64,000 nucleotides of DNA, from the NCBI GenBank assembly GCA_018303805.1, contig JAGVXL010000001.1, positions 241,528 through 305,527 on the forward strand. Reading direction: 5' to 3'. Below, piece after piece: positions 1-9,444 of the stretch. The position numbers and the translations under genes were made by a program. The number at the start of each line of letters is the position of its first letter. The first letter of the stretch is position 1. Below the pieces are notes generated by a model. It was not told the DNA's origin. It saw only the letters and a list, made by a program, of their open reading frames with translations, and ran no database searches. The stretch is from Candidatus Pacearchaeota archaeon (GTDB taxonomy: Archaea > Nanobdellota > Nanobdellia > Pacearchaeales > DTIR01).

Positions 1-1856
1 TTGTCATATGCCCTGCAGTTCCACTTGAAAACACCTTCATAGGGCAGTGCATAGGAAAAATTTGTCTGGTTATAAATGCCTGAGACATTTGTGCTGTTGG
101 TATGAACTGTTGCGGTTGAATTCCACACATAAAGGGTTATATTTGCCAAACTATTTGAATCAGATGCATTGCAAGAAAATATATGTGTGCTTACAGCAGT
201 TGATGTTGAATTTATTGGTAATGATAAATTCACAACAGGGGCTTCATTAACATTGAAAATAACACTTGTTGAATTCATGTTGCCTGCGGAGTCAAGTGCA
301 TAGAATATGAATGAGTGGCTTCCCAATGTTGTGTTAAATGTTGTGTTAGCACAATTTGCAAGCGAAATATTCGCTGCAGAATCAATACTATAAAGGCAGT
401 CACTTAAATTCAGATTATCAGATGCAGAGAAATTTATTGCTAAGGATGTGTTGGTTGTGTAAGTTGTGTTTTCTGGTTTGGCAAGTGTTAAGTTTGGCTT
501 TGTTTCATCAATTGAAAGCAGTGCAGCATAAACATTTATTCTTGGTAAATTCAAGCCACTCCCAGAATCATAAATAACTTTGCCTGTCCTGTTAAAAATA
601 TCCTTAATTTGAACTGTTGTTAAATTAGTATTTTTCTCAAGTTTCTTGTATTGCTTCAGCAATGCAATTGCTCCTGAAACATGCGGCGTTGCCATGCTTG
701 TGCCTGAAATAGAACAGTAGGAATTACCTGTTCCGCAGGCTGTCTGCACAGTGCCGCCTGTAACATGGGACATTGTTGAATTTATGCTAACTCCTGGAGC
801 AAGAACTATTGTAATGTTGTTCCTATTGTATGTCACAGCATCATTCTTGTTTACAGCACCAACAGCAGTTGCATTCCTTATGCATGCAGGATTTGCAATT
901 GAATTTGTGTTGCCGTTATTTCCAGTTGCTGCAACAACAGTTATGTTTGCAGCAGTTGCGTTGTCTATCGCGCTTGTAAATGCAGTTGAGAGATTATCGC
1001 AGTAACTTCTATAGACAGTTGTTGTGCCCAAACTCATGCTTATGACTGAAATGTTAAAAATAGTGGAATTATCAGCACACCATTGCACTCCTGCAGTAAT
1101 GTCTGATGTATAGCCATCACCATTAGAGTCCAATGCCTTTATTGCAACTATTCTTGCTCCTGGCGCAACTCCTGTGATGCTGCCATTTGCAGCAACTATG
1201 CCTGCAACATGAGTGCCATGCCCATTGTCATCAATTGGATTCTTATCAAGATTGACATAATCATACCCCGCTATGACTTTACATGAAAAATCAGTGTTAT
1301 TGCCGAAGCATCCGCCCAAATCTGGATGCGAGTAATTCACGCCAGTATCAATCACGCAAACTGTTTGTGTTTCTCCAGTAAGGTTTGTTCCATTAACCTT
1401 TATTGGCATGACAAGGCTTGCGTTAATCAAAGGCACAGAATCTTGCAGGAGTGCATGAACAGGCAAATCCTCATCGATTTTCTCCACACGCGCGTCATTT
1501 TTGAGCTGTTCAAGAACATCAGCTGAAACTTCAACTGCAATTGAATTGCCAAAATCATGCTTTAATCTGAACTTGCCAGCAGGAAATTTTGAAAAATCAG
1601 AAATAACCTCTGCTTTAACCTCTTTCACTTCCTTAACATTCCCAAAAGATTTTGCCTTAACCGCTGAAATTTGTGCAGGTTCTTTCATGTAAACAAAAAC
1701 CCTAACCTTACCTTCAGAGGCAATTTTCTCATAGACTGCATTGTCAACTTTAACGCTACCTGATTTACCACTTCCTGAACTTGAGGCAAAAGAATTTACA
1801 ATTACCAGAATGAATAATATGAAAAATAAAATTCCCAGCACATATTTCTTTTTCAT
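1..1856 (-). CDS. Subtilisin-like S8 serine protease, secreted (C-terminus runs off window start)
   Basis: Reverse-strand reading: signal peptide MKKKYVLGILFFILFILVIVNSFA, propeptide, catalytic motifs VIDTGVNYSHPDL, NGHGTHVAGI, GTSMATPHVSGA, then Ig-like repeats. Confidence 0.93.
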   Translation of the reverse strand, partial: MKKKYVLGILFFILFILVIVNSFASSSGSGKSGSVKVDNAVYEKIASEGKVRVFVYMKEPAQISAVKAKSFGNVKEVKEVKAEVISDFSKFPAGKFRLKHDFGNSIAVEVSADVLEQLKNDARVEKIDEDLPVHALLQDSVPLINASLVMPIKVNGTNLTGETQTVCVIDTGVNYSHPDLGGCFGNNTDFSCKVIAGYDYVNLDKNPIDDNGHGTHVAGIVAANGSITGVAPGARIVAIKALDSNGDGYTSDITAGVQWCADNSTIFNISVISMSLGTTTVYRSYCDNLSTAFTSAIDNATAANITVVAATGNNGNTNSIANPACIRNATAVGAVNKNDAVTYNRNNITIVLAPGVSINSTMSHVTGGTVQTACGTGNSYCSISGTSMATPHVSGAIALLKQYKKLEKNTNLTTVQIKDIFNRTGKVIYDSGSGLNLPRINVYAALLSIDETKPNLTLAKPENTTYTTNTSLAINFSASDNLNLSDCLYSIDSAANISLANCANTTFNTTLGSHSFIFYALDSAGNMNSTSVIFNVNEAPVVNLSLPINSTSTAVSTHIFSCNASDSNSLANITLYVWNSTATVHTNSTNVSGIYNQTNFSYALPYEGVFKWNCRAYD

Positions 1857-1894
1857 CTCGCAATAACCCCAAAGATTATTATAACTCCCTACAT

Positions 1895-2224
1895 CTATGA
1901 AACCGCTTCACACTTTCCCTGCACACAACTGCAGCTTTTAATCTGGCAGGCATACATTGCAATGCACATCAAGTCAGAAGGGCAGTTTTTTGCAGTTAAA
2001 TTTTCTGCTTGAATTTTGCCTGCACAAACCTCTTTTCCCCCCATGGCACAGGAGCAGCATGTTGTCTGCACTTTCACGCAGTCAGCATCAGTTACGCATT
2101 CAGCGGAGCCAGATTTATTCTGGTTAAAAGTCCTGTTTGAAAACACTGCCAGAACCACAACTAAAAACAGCGCAATAATCCCCGCCGCCTTAAACAAAAC
2201 ACCCCTTTTCCAGCCCATATCCAA
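1895..2224 (-). CDS. Small membrane-anchored Cys-rich secreted protein
   Basis: N-terminal TM segment, then ECVTDADCVKVQTTCCSCAMGG...C...C pattern. Confidence 0.6.
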   Translation of the reverse strand: MDMGWKRGVLFKAAGIIALFLVVVLAVFSNRTFNQNKSGSAECVTDADCVKVQTTCCSCAMGGKEVCAGKIQAENLTAKNCPSDLMCIAMYACQIKSCSCVQGKCEAVS

Positions 2225-2317
2225 GAATATATCCCCATGTTAAAAAACCTTTCCCCAATGCAACTGCAAATATTTTTAAATCAGTGAAGATTAAAATTAA
2301 TATACAAAAAGGGCAAA

Positions 2318-3253
2318 ATGGCAGGTTCAATTCTTAAAATAGAAAATTTGAAAAAGAGTTTCGGCAGGAAGGAAATCCTCAAGGGGATAAATCTAGATAT
2401 AGGGGAAGGCGAGGTTTTCGGCATAATAGGCATGTCAGGCAGCGGCAAAAGTGTGTTTTTAAAAACAATAGTTAATTTCTGGAAGCCATCTGCGGGGAAG
2501 GTTATGTATAAAAATGCTGACACGAAAAAGTTTGCATTCAGGAAGCACTTTGGATTTTCAACACAGGAATCATGCTTCTATCCTGAACTGAGTGTTGAAG
2601 AAAACCTGATGCATTATGGCAGGCTTTATGGCTTAAAGGGGAAGGAAATTAAAGACAGGATAAAAAATCTGCTTGAGATGCTGAAACTTGAAAGCTGCGC
2701 GAAACAGATTTCAGCAGAGCTTTCCGGAGGCATGCAAAAAAGGCTTGATATTGCATGCTCGTTAATACACAAGCCCAAACTTCTGCTGCTGGATGAGCCG
2801 ACAGTTGAGCTTGACCCCATATTAAGAAGAGAAGTCATGAACTTAATTAGCAAGGTGAATAAAGAAGAGAAAGTCACAATTTTGATGGCTTCCCATCTGC
2901 TAGGCGGTATAGAGGCAATGTGCAGCAATATTGCGATATTGCATGAAGGAAAGATAATCAAAACAGGCAACCCTAGCAGGATAAGGGAAGAATATGGGAA
3001 GAACGAGGAAATCCATATTAGGCTTGCATCTGGGAACTACAAGAAGGCTGAAAAGCAGCTTGAAAGCAAGAAAAGCAGTTTTGGCATAAACAAGATAATA
3101 ACCAATCACTTGCTTACAATTTACTGCAAAGATGCTGAAAAAATCCTGCAGCATATCTTGAGCATGCTAAAAAACATGAATGAAAAAATTGTGGAGTTGC
3201 ATGTAAGCAAGCCGAGTTTGACAGAAGTGTTCACTTCATTAATAAGAGAGTAG
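2318..3253 (+). CDS. ABC transporter ATP-binding protein
   Basis: Walker A GMSGSGKS, signature LSGGMQKR, Walker B LLLLDEPT. Confidence 0.95.
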   Translation: MAGSILKIENLKKSFGRKEILKGINLDIGEGEVFGIIGMSGSGKSVFLKTIVNFWKPSAGKVMYKNADTKKFAFRKHFGFSTQESCFYPELSVEENLMHYGRLYGLKGKEIKDRIKNLLEMLKLESCAKQISAELSGGMQKRLDIACSLIHKPKLLLLDEPTVELDPILRREVMNLISKVNKEEKVTILMASHLLGGIEAMCSNIAILHEGKIIKTGNPSRIREEYGKNEEIHIRLASGNYKKAEKQLESKKSSFGINKIITNHLLTIYCKDAEKILQHILSMLKNMNEKIVELHVSKPSLTEVFTSLIRE

Positions 3254-3316
3254 AAAAAACAGCCGCTTAATGAAGCAAAAAGGGCAAAATAATAAATAAA
3301 AAAGAGGGAATTGAAA

Positions 3317-4906
3317 ATGAGGAATCTGATTGAGTTGATAAAGAAAGATTTTAAACTCCTGTTCAGAAATAAAAGCTCAACATTGATTTTTGTTTTAGGG
3401 CCATTGCTGATTGTCCTTATTCTCGGATTTGCCTTTAATAGCGCTGATTTATACGGCTTGAAGCTCGCGACATACTCTCAGCAATACAGCACATTAACCG
3501 ATGGCCTGCTTAACAAGCTATCAAGCCAATTTACAATAATCAAAACAGCAACCCAGCAGGCATGCATAAATGGGGTAAAGCTAAGCGAGTGGCATGTCTG
3601 CCTTGTTTTTCCAAATGGATTTGACATAAAAGGAAATAACAACATTGATTTCTACATAAACCCCACAAAGATGAATTTAGTGTATATCATAACAAATCTT
3701 ATCTCGGCGAAGGTGGGTGAGCAAACTACAGAGATAAGCAAGGAGCTGGTTGAAGCCCTATTGAAAAAAATGAGTTTTGTAAAAGATGAAGTTGATAAAA
3801 ACAAGGAGCTGCTTGCAAACATAAATGAAGCTACTGTAGACATAAAAGACAGGTCTTCAAGGCTGTATGATAAGTTTGCAGCCCTCAATATCTCTTTTAA
3901 TGAAACCGGCCTGAACACAACAGGAATTGAAGAACAGCTCAAGACCTTGAGGATTAATGCCGCAAAAATCGGCACTGCAAAAGAGAACATAAGTGATTCA
4001 GAAATAAAGTCAATAATCTCAAGCGCTTACACAAACGTAAGCAGCGAGATAACGATACTCACTTCATCCATAACTGACTTAAAGGATGCTGTGCAGTCAG
4101 CAAGAGACACTTTAAACAATGCTTCAAGCAGCCAGGTGATGGCAAAAACAAGCCTGGCAACGACACTGCTGCAGCTTGACAATTCTCTTAATGACATAAA
4201 TAACATGAGCAGCAGTTTTGCAGTCATGCAGGAACAATTGATAACTGGGCTGGATGCAAGCAAACTTGTCCAGCCAATCACAACAAGCATCAAGGAGGTT
4301 ACAACAGAGAAGCGTTATATCAGCTTTATATTTCCCATCCTGCTTGTAATGATGCTTATGTTCGGGGGAATTTTTTTCGGCTCAAGCCTTGTGATAAGCG
4401 AGAAAACCTCAAAGGCATATTTCCGCAATTTGATTGTCCCTGTGAGAAGGATAACCTTTATTCTATCAGCATATATAACAACGATGATTGTTCTTGCAGC
4501 AGAAGCAGGAATTGTTTTTGGTGCCGTGTATTTTTTTACAAAGTCGGCGATAAGGCCTGATTTGTTGGCAGCACTTGTGCTTATAGCAAGTGTTTTTACA
4601 TTCATAGGCTTGCTGATTGGCTATATTTCAAGGAACTCGGAAGTTGCCATGCTCCTCTCAATAGCGATTGTTGCCCTGCTGATGTTCTTCTCAAACTTAA
4701 TCCTGCCGATAGAAACCATTGCATACATGAAAGAAGTTGCAGTTTACAACCCCTTCACCATAGCATCCAACATAATCAAGGAGAGTATGCTCTTAAGCAT
4801 AGGCTACAAGGCACAACTCAAATATATAACAGTCCTATTCTCTTATCTTGCAATTGCTTTCATCTCAAGCCTGCTTGCGCAGAAACTCAGCAAAAGGCAT
4901 GTTTAA
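3317..4906 (+). CDS. ABC-2 type transporter permease
   Basis: N-terminal TM, large extracytoplasmic domain, C-terminal TM bundle; directly downstream of the ATPase. Confidence 0.85.
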   Translation: MRNLIELIKKDFKLLFRNKSSTLIFVLGPLLIVLILGFAFNSADLYGLKLATYSQQYSTLTDGLLNKLSSQFTIIKTATQQACINGVKLSEWHVCLVFPNGFDIKGNNNIDFYINPTKMNLVYIITNLISAKVGEQTTEISKELVEALLKKMSFVKDEVDKNKELLANINEATVDIKDRSSRLYDKFAALNISFNETGLNTTGIEEQLKTLRINAAKIGTAKENISDSEIKSIISSAYTNVSSEITILTSSITDLKDAVQSARDTLNNASSSQVMAKTSLATTLLQLDNSLNDINNMSSSFAVMQEQLITGLDASKLVQPITTSIKEVTTEKRYISFIFPILLVMMLMFGGIFFGSSLVISEKTSKAYFRNLIVPVRRITFILSAYITTMIVLAAEAGIVFGAVYFFTKSAIRPDLLAALVLIASVFTFIGLLIGYISRNSEVAMLLSIAIVALLMFFSNLILPIETIAYMKEVAVYNPFTIASNIIKESMLLSIGYKAQLKYITVLFSYLAIAFISSLLAQKLSKRHV

Positions 4907-5512
4907 GCGTTTTGGCACTCTTTCTTTTCCATTTCTTGTTTCTCAGGCATTTTATTATACTCTCTGAAACAAACAAGGGAGTTGAAGCACTTGCAATAAT
5001 CCCGATTTTTCTGGCTCCAACAGGGATTTTTTCAGCATCCTTGACTGCCTGAACAAGTTCAGCCCTGCAAAACTTCCTGCACACATCAACAAGATTGTTC
5101 GCATTTTTTGAAATGCTGCCCCCAACAACAAGAACCAAATCAGATTTTCCTGCAATTTCAGCAGCATTCTCCTGCCTTGATTCTGTCTCTGGGCACCTTG
5201 TTGGGATAAAAACAACATTCTCGGGGTTCTTGCATTTTCGCTTTATAACCGGCAAAATCTCATTTATCCTGTCAAGCGTTTGAGTTGTTTGGGTGAGCAC
5301 AACAGCTTTGGAAAGGCGGGGGATTTTCACTGCTTCTTTTATGCTGCCGACAATTATCGGCTTTTTTAAAAAACTGCAGATGTTCTTTGTTTCTGCATGT
5401 TTCTTGTCAGCGATAATAACAACCAGATAGCCTTTTTTTTCAAAACTCAAGGCAAGATTAAGCAGTTTCTTTACAAAAGGGCATATCAAATCTAAAAATT
5501 CTAAGTCTTTTT
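4887..5512 (-). pseudogene. ispH: IspH (HMBPP reductase) C-terminal fragment, N-terminal region missing
   Basis: LEFLDLICPFVKK..., KKHAETKN, TQTT, CPETESRQ, VVGGSISKNANNL, ASASTP match IspH order; no N-terminal GFCAGV region; only a TTG start available. Confidence 0.75.
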
Positions 5513-5707
5513 TTCTGATTCCATGTCTGGGATTGCTATTCTAACAATCTCGCAGCCAGCTTCCTCCAGCTGGCTAATCTGTTTGATTGTTTCTTCTGCA
5601 TTTCGTGTTCTTATATCGCACATTGACTGGACCCTAACAGGATTATTGCCGCCAAGAATAAGTTTCCCAACTCCAACCTCTTTTGTCCTTTTTCTCTTAA
5701 TCCGCAT
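5501..5707 (-). pseudogene. ispG: IspG/GcpE N-terminal fragment, truncated after about 65 aa
   Basis: MRIKRKRTKEVGVGKLILGGNNPVRVQSMCDIRTRNAEETIKQISQLEEAGCEIVRIAIPDME matches the IspG N-terminus, then a stop. Confidence 0.8.
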
Positions 5708-5803
5708 AATAATAAGCAGAATCAAAAATTTAAATAACTTGCTAAACAGCAAGTTAGCACTCTCAAGGAGAAAATTTAAATAGTTTTATAGGTTGGAATA
5801 GGA

Positions 5804-6661
5804 ATGGCTAAACAGATAGATATTGAAAAGCTTATAGAAATGCTTTATAACCAAGACAGCGATTTGGGTAAAGCAGCTAATGAAGGGGTGAATGAGGGCT
5901 TGTTCAGGGCAATGCATACAAAAGAAAGCGGGCTTGTTCATTATGTTGATGAAGCGAAAGTTGATAAGGCTATAAAATACATGCAGAAAAAAGGCCGTAG
6001 TGCTGCAGAAATCAAGCAGAAAATTTCAAGTGAAATTGCAAACGGACTGTATTTGAATACTGCTGGCAAAAAGGTTTTCTTGCGTGAGAGAACCGAGGAA
6101 AAAAAGGAGCATGGCTTGCTTTACAAGATTGAGCATCCAGTACAGACAATCAAAAGCTATCTTGCACCGAGACCTGTAGACAATATCCTGAGGGCGGCAG
6201 GTAAATTCTATGACATATTAAAAATGGGCGGGGATTTTGCGTCTGAAAAATTTAAGAACGCTGTTATAAAACTTAACCAGTATGATTTTCTGCACCCTAT
6301 ATTGCAGATAGCAAAAGAGGAAAAATTAAAGGGGATTAACTATAACCAAACGCTAAAGAGTATAAACGAGAATATCAAAAAGTATGGGAAGGATATGACA
6401 GAGGGCATTAAAGAGATGGCCAAAGAATATGTTCCAGCCAAGGTTACAGCATCAATCCTCCTCATAGCATCATTCCTTATGCTTGGCTTTTCTGCATCAA
6501 ACCTGACAGGATTTGCAATAGCTGGAAACAAGATTCCTTCAGGGTATCCTATCGGCGCGGGATTTGTCCTTCTCGCCATCGCATTCTGCCTGTCTTTCTT
6601 CAAGAGAAAGCCAAAAAAACAAAAGGGAAAGGCAGGAAAAATTAAGGGAAAAAGCAAGTAG
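5804..6661 (+). CDS. Conserved membrane protein, two C-terminal TM helices
   Basis: Open frame with upstream TATA-like sequence; hydrophobic ASILLIASFLMLGFSASNLTGFAIAG and a basic tail. Confidence 0.6.
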   Translation: MAKQIDIEKLIEMLYNQDSDLGKAANEGVNEGLFRAMHTKESGLVHYVDEAKVDKAIKYMQKKGRSAAEIKQKISSEIANGLYLNTAGKKVFLRERTEEKKEHGLLYKIEHPVQTIKSYLAPRPVDNILRAAGKFYDILKMGGDFASEKFKNAVIKLNQYDFLHPILQIAKEEKLKGINYNQTLKSINENIKKYGKDMTEGIKEMAKEYVPAKVTASILLIASFLMLGFSASNLTGFAIAGNKIPSGYPIGAGFVLLAIAFCLSFFKRKPKKQKGKAGKIKGKSK

Positions 6662-6713
6662 AAGAAAATAAGCAATAACAAACTTTATAAAACTTCTTTT
6701 TTTACTCCTTGAC

Positions 6714-7433
6714 ATGATAATGAAGCTGCTTGTTGACGCCGGTGACATGAAACCAAATCCTGCAATTAGCCAGAAAATCGGGCCTTTGGGCCTGAACCTT
6801 GGCAAGATAATACAGGATGTGAACAAGGCAACTTCAGAGTTTAAGGGAATAAAGGTTCCTGTTGCATTAGACATAGACACAAAAACTAAAACCTTCAAAG
6901 TGGAGGTTTCAACACCCCCGACTTCTGAACTGCTTAAGAAAGAGTTTGGCTTGGAAAAAGGTTCTGGTGAGCCAAACAATATTAAGGTTGCCAATGCAGC
7001 CATTGAGCAGGTTATTTCAATTGCAAAGACAAAGCAGCAGGCATTGCTCACAGAGGATTTCAAGAAGGCAGTAAAAAATGTTTTAGGAACTTGCGTCAGC
7101 TTGGGCATTCTCGTTGAAAACAAGAATGCCAAGGATGCCTGCAAGGAAGTTGATGAAGGCAAGTATGATGAAGCTATAAAACAGCAAAAAACTCAGGTTA
7201 GCCCTGAAAAAAAATCCGAGCTTGAGAGCCATTTCGCAAAAGTCAAGGCCAAGCAGGATGAGATGCTGAAGAAGAAGGCAGAAGAGGAAGCAGCAAAGGC
7301 AGCTGCAGCTGCCCCAGCAGCAGGAGCAACTCCGGCAGCAGGAACAGCAACTGCAGCAGGGGCGGGGGCTTCAGTAGCAGGGACAAAAACAGAGGCAAAG
7401 GCAGAAGCTAAGCCTGCAAAAGCAGGAAAGTAA
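6714..7433 (+). CDS. rpl11: 50S ribosomal protein uL11 with Ala-rich C-terminal extension
   Basis: KLLVDAGDMKPNPAISQKIGPLGLNLGKIIQDVN...; Ala/Lys-rich tail. Confidence 0.93.
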   Translation: MIMKLLVDAGDMKPNPAISQKIGPLGLNLGKIIQDVNKATSEFKGIKVPVALDIDTKTKTFKVEVSTPPTSELLKKEFGLEKGSGEPNNIKVANAAIEQVISIAKTKQQALLTEDFKKAVKNVLGTCVSLGILVENKNAKDACKEVDEGKYDEAIKQQKTQVSPEKKSELESHFAKVKAKQDEMLKKKAEEEAAKAAAAAPAAGATPAAGTATAAGAGASVAGTKTEAKAEAKPAKAGK

Positions 7434-7585
7434 AAACCTGGATGAGAGCCAAAAATCCACATAAAAATAACAAAACCTGCAAAAAATAACCCTATATAAT
7501 AATAGTAATATTAAATCAGTTTAAACTCATTAAAATTCAAGGGCTTAACAAAATTTTATAAACCGCTTGCCTCTAATCAAAAAGA

Positions 7586-7659
7586 GGGGCTGTGGGATAG
7601 TCTGGTTAGCCTTCGAGCTTTGGGAGCTTGCGACCCCAGTTCAAATCTGGGCAGCCCCA
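7586..7659 (+). tRNA. tRNA-Pro (UGG)
   Basis: Acceptor GGGGCTG/CAGCCCC, anticodon arm CGAGC-TTTGGGA-GCTTG, T arm CCCAG-TTCAAAT-CTGGG, discriminator A; TATA TTTATAAACC about 30 nt upstream. Confidence 0.93.
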
Positions 7660-7663
7660 TCGA

Positions 7664-7767
7664 GGAGTTTCGCTCTGCTAACATAGGAGATATCAATAAC
7701 CAGAGCGTAACTCCGAGTAGCATTTTGGTTTGCTAAAATAGGAAATAGCAATAACAAATCAAAATGC
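7664..7767 (+). ncRNA. Tandem stem-loop element with conserved loop and unrelated stems
   Basis: GGAGTTTCGCTCTG[CTAACATAGGAGATATCAATAAC]CAGAGCGTAACTCC and GCATTTTGGTTTG[CTAAAATAGGAAATAGCAATAA]CAAATCAAAATGC. Confidence 0.6.
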
Positions 7768-7794
7768 GAGACCCATTCATAATCAATTTAAAAC

Positions 7795-8007
7795 ATGTCA
7801 AAAAGAAACAAAGTAGGCTCTGCAGGGAGATTCCGCGCAGGATACGGAAGGAAAGTAAGGGAAAAAGTATGGAAGGTTGAAAAGATACAGAAGCAAAAGC
7901 AATTATGCCGCTGCTGCGGAAAGCCAAAAGCGAAAAGGCTTTCTAAAGGATTATGGGAATGCAAGGCATGCAATAAAAAATTCACAAGCCATGCCTATCA
8001 CACTTAA
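7795..8007 (+). CDS. rpl37ae: 50S ribosomal protein L37Ae (eL43)
   Basis: KVGSAGRFRAGYGRKVREKV and zinc ribbon CRCCGK...CKACNKKF. Confidence 0.9.
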   Translation: MSKRNKVGSAGRFRAGYGRKVREKVWKVEKIQKQKQLCRCCGKPKAKRLSKGLWECKACNKKFTSHAYHT

Positions 8008-8076
8008 AAACAATCAAAAAAGGCACTAACAGTAAATTTTTAAATCATAATCAAGTAATAAAAACACCTTTAGAAA

Positions 8077-8208
8077 CAGAGGAAATCAGGCAAGGCTTAC
8101 CGAGGTGAGAATTACGGGATTTCCTACAGGGAAAATCTATAGATTTTCCATGCCCCAAAAACCGAAAGGTTTTTGCGGTGCCCCGAAAATCTCTCAAGAT
8201 TTTCGCGG
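8077..8208 (+). repeat. Composite multi-hairpin intergenic repeat, copy 1
   Basis: Shares about 75 identical bp (8118-8192) with 62332-62406; stems GGGAAAATCT/AGATTTTCC, AAAAACC-GAAA-GGTTTTT, CGAAAATCT/AGATTTTCG. Confidence 0.85.
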
Positions 8209-8228
8209 GGGTGTAACCAAAAAGAAAG

Positions 8229-8366
8229 ATGGCAAATTACAAATGTTTTTTTTGCAGCAGGCAAATCTCCAGCAAGAGCCTCGAGAAAAGGTTTGTATGC
8301 CCAAGCTGCGGCAGCAGGGTTTTCTTCAAGCCAAGGGGCGCTGTAAAAAAGGTTAAGGCTGTGTAA
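8229..8366 (+). CDS. rpoP: DNA-directed RNA polymerase subunit P (RpoP/Rpb12-like), 45 aa
   Basis: MANYKCFFCSRQISSKSLEKRFVCPSCGSRVFFKPRGAVKKVKAV; CxxC...CxxC zinc ribbon; below the ORF-track cutoff. Confidence 0.85.
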   Translation: MANYKCFFCSRQISSKSLEKRFVCPSCGSRVFFKPRGAVKKVKAV

Positions 8367-8420
8367 AGATGGAAAAGGGAATTGGGGGAATAAAATATTC
8401 AAAAACAAATAAGGTAGAAA

Positions 8421-8759
8421 ATGCCAACAAAACAGATTGATGAGGAAACTGGCAGGCAGATTCAGGAACTGCAATTGTTAGAGCAGAACCTGCAGAATTT
8501 TCTTCTGCAAAAGCAGGCATTCGTGTTTGAAAAGAACGAAACAGAAAATGCGCTTGAAGAAATAAAGAAAACAGATGAAGACGTCTACAAGATAATAGGG
8601 CAGGTAATGCTGAAATCAAAAAAGGCAGCGGTTGAGAAGGAATTGCAGCACAAAAAGGACATACTTGAGCTCAGAGTCAAGGCAATAGAAAGGCAGGAAG
8701 AGCAGATAAAAGAGCAGCTCATAAAAAAAAGAGACGAAGTAATGAAAAAACTGAAGTAA
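8421..8759 (+). CDS. pfdB: Prefoldin beta subunit
   Basis: Coiled coil ...LEEIKKTDEDVYKIIGQVMLKSKKAAVEKEL... typical of prefoldin beta. Confidence 0.85.
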   Translation: MPTKQIDEETGRQIQELQLLEQNLQNFLLQKQAFVFEKNETENALEEIKKTDEDVYKIIGQVMLKSKKAAVEKELQHKKDILELRVKAIERQEEQIKEQLIKKRDEVMKKLK

Positions 8760-8846
8760 TGGCCAGAACCGTTAATAAAACCAGAAAAATGCCTGAAAAG
8801 TATTCATAACAGAAAAGTTTATAAATATCTTGTTGATTAAAACAAT

Positions 8847-9242
8847 ATGGTGATTAAAAAAATAAAAGAGGGCTTGTCTAGGGTTTTTGCCAGGGGAAAG
8901 GAGCCTGTTGAGGATTATATTGAAATTGATTTAGGAAGAGACGCGATAAGAAAGTCAAAGATACTAATCAGGCCTTTTGTTCTGAAGGTTTTTGAGGACA
9001 TCAATCCTATTCTTAACACATTAAGAGAGGGCTATACAATTGCAGTCATAGATATCAAGCATCTTAAGAGCAAGGATATTGTTGAGCTTAAGCGCGCAAT
9101 TGCAAAGCTCAAGAAAACAGCTGATGCCCTTGAAGGCAGTATTGCAGGATTTGGCGAAAACACAGTCATTGCCGCGCCAAGCTTCGCTGAAATCTACAAG
9201 GGCGAGACGCTCAAGTCTGTTGAATCTGTAGAAAGAAGGTAG
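8847..9242 (+). CDS. sepF: SepF-like cell division protein
   Basis: YIEIDLGRDAIRKSKILIRPFVLKVFEDINPILNTLREGYTIAVIDIKHL matches archaeal SepF. Confidence 0.8.
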   Translation: MVIKKIKEGLSRVFARGKEPVEDYIEIDLGRDAIRKSKILIRPFVLKVFEDINPILNTLREGYTIAVIDIKHLKSKDIVELKRAIAKLKKTADALEGSIAGFGENTVIAAPSFAEIYKGETLKSVESVERR

Positions 9243-9444
9243 ATTCCTTTAAAAATGGGCGGTAGTAGTGGCGGTATATAATTTTCAAGGAAATTCTTCT
9301 ATAAGATTAAATAAATACTTTCTTGATGGATATTTCTAAGCAAGGGGGGGGTACATTCCTAAAAGAATAAATTAATAGGATAAATATTCCTATTAGAATA
9401 GAAATGTCAGGAAAATATATATAGAAGCTGCCATTTAAGTATAA

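Noticed and set aside
1-1700. Plus-strand ORFs (47-250, 356-577, 751-1005, 1326-1526, 1501-1692)
   Set aside because: They are antisense to the continuous subtilase reading frame on the minus strand and lack promoters.
9342-9352. G-run GGGGGGGG near 9344 as a G-quadruplex
   Set aside because: A single G tract without the other three tracts; may also be a homopolymer sequencing issue.
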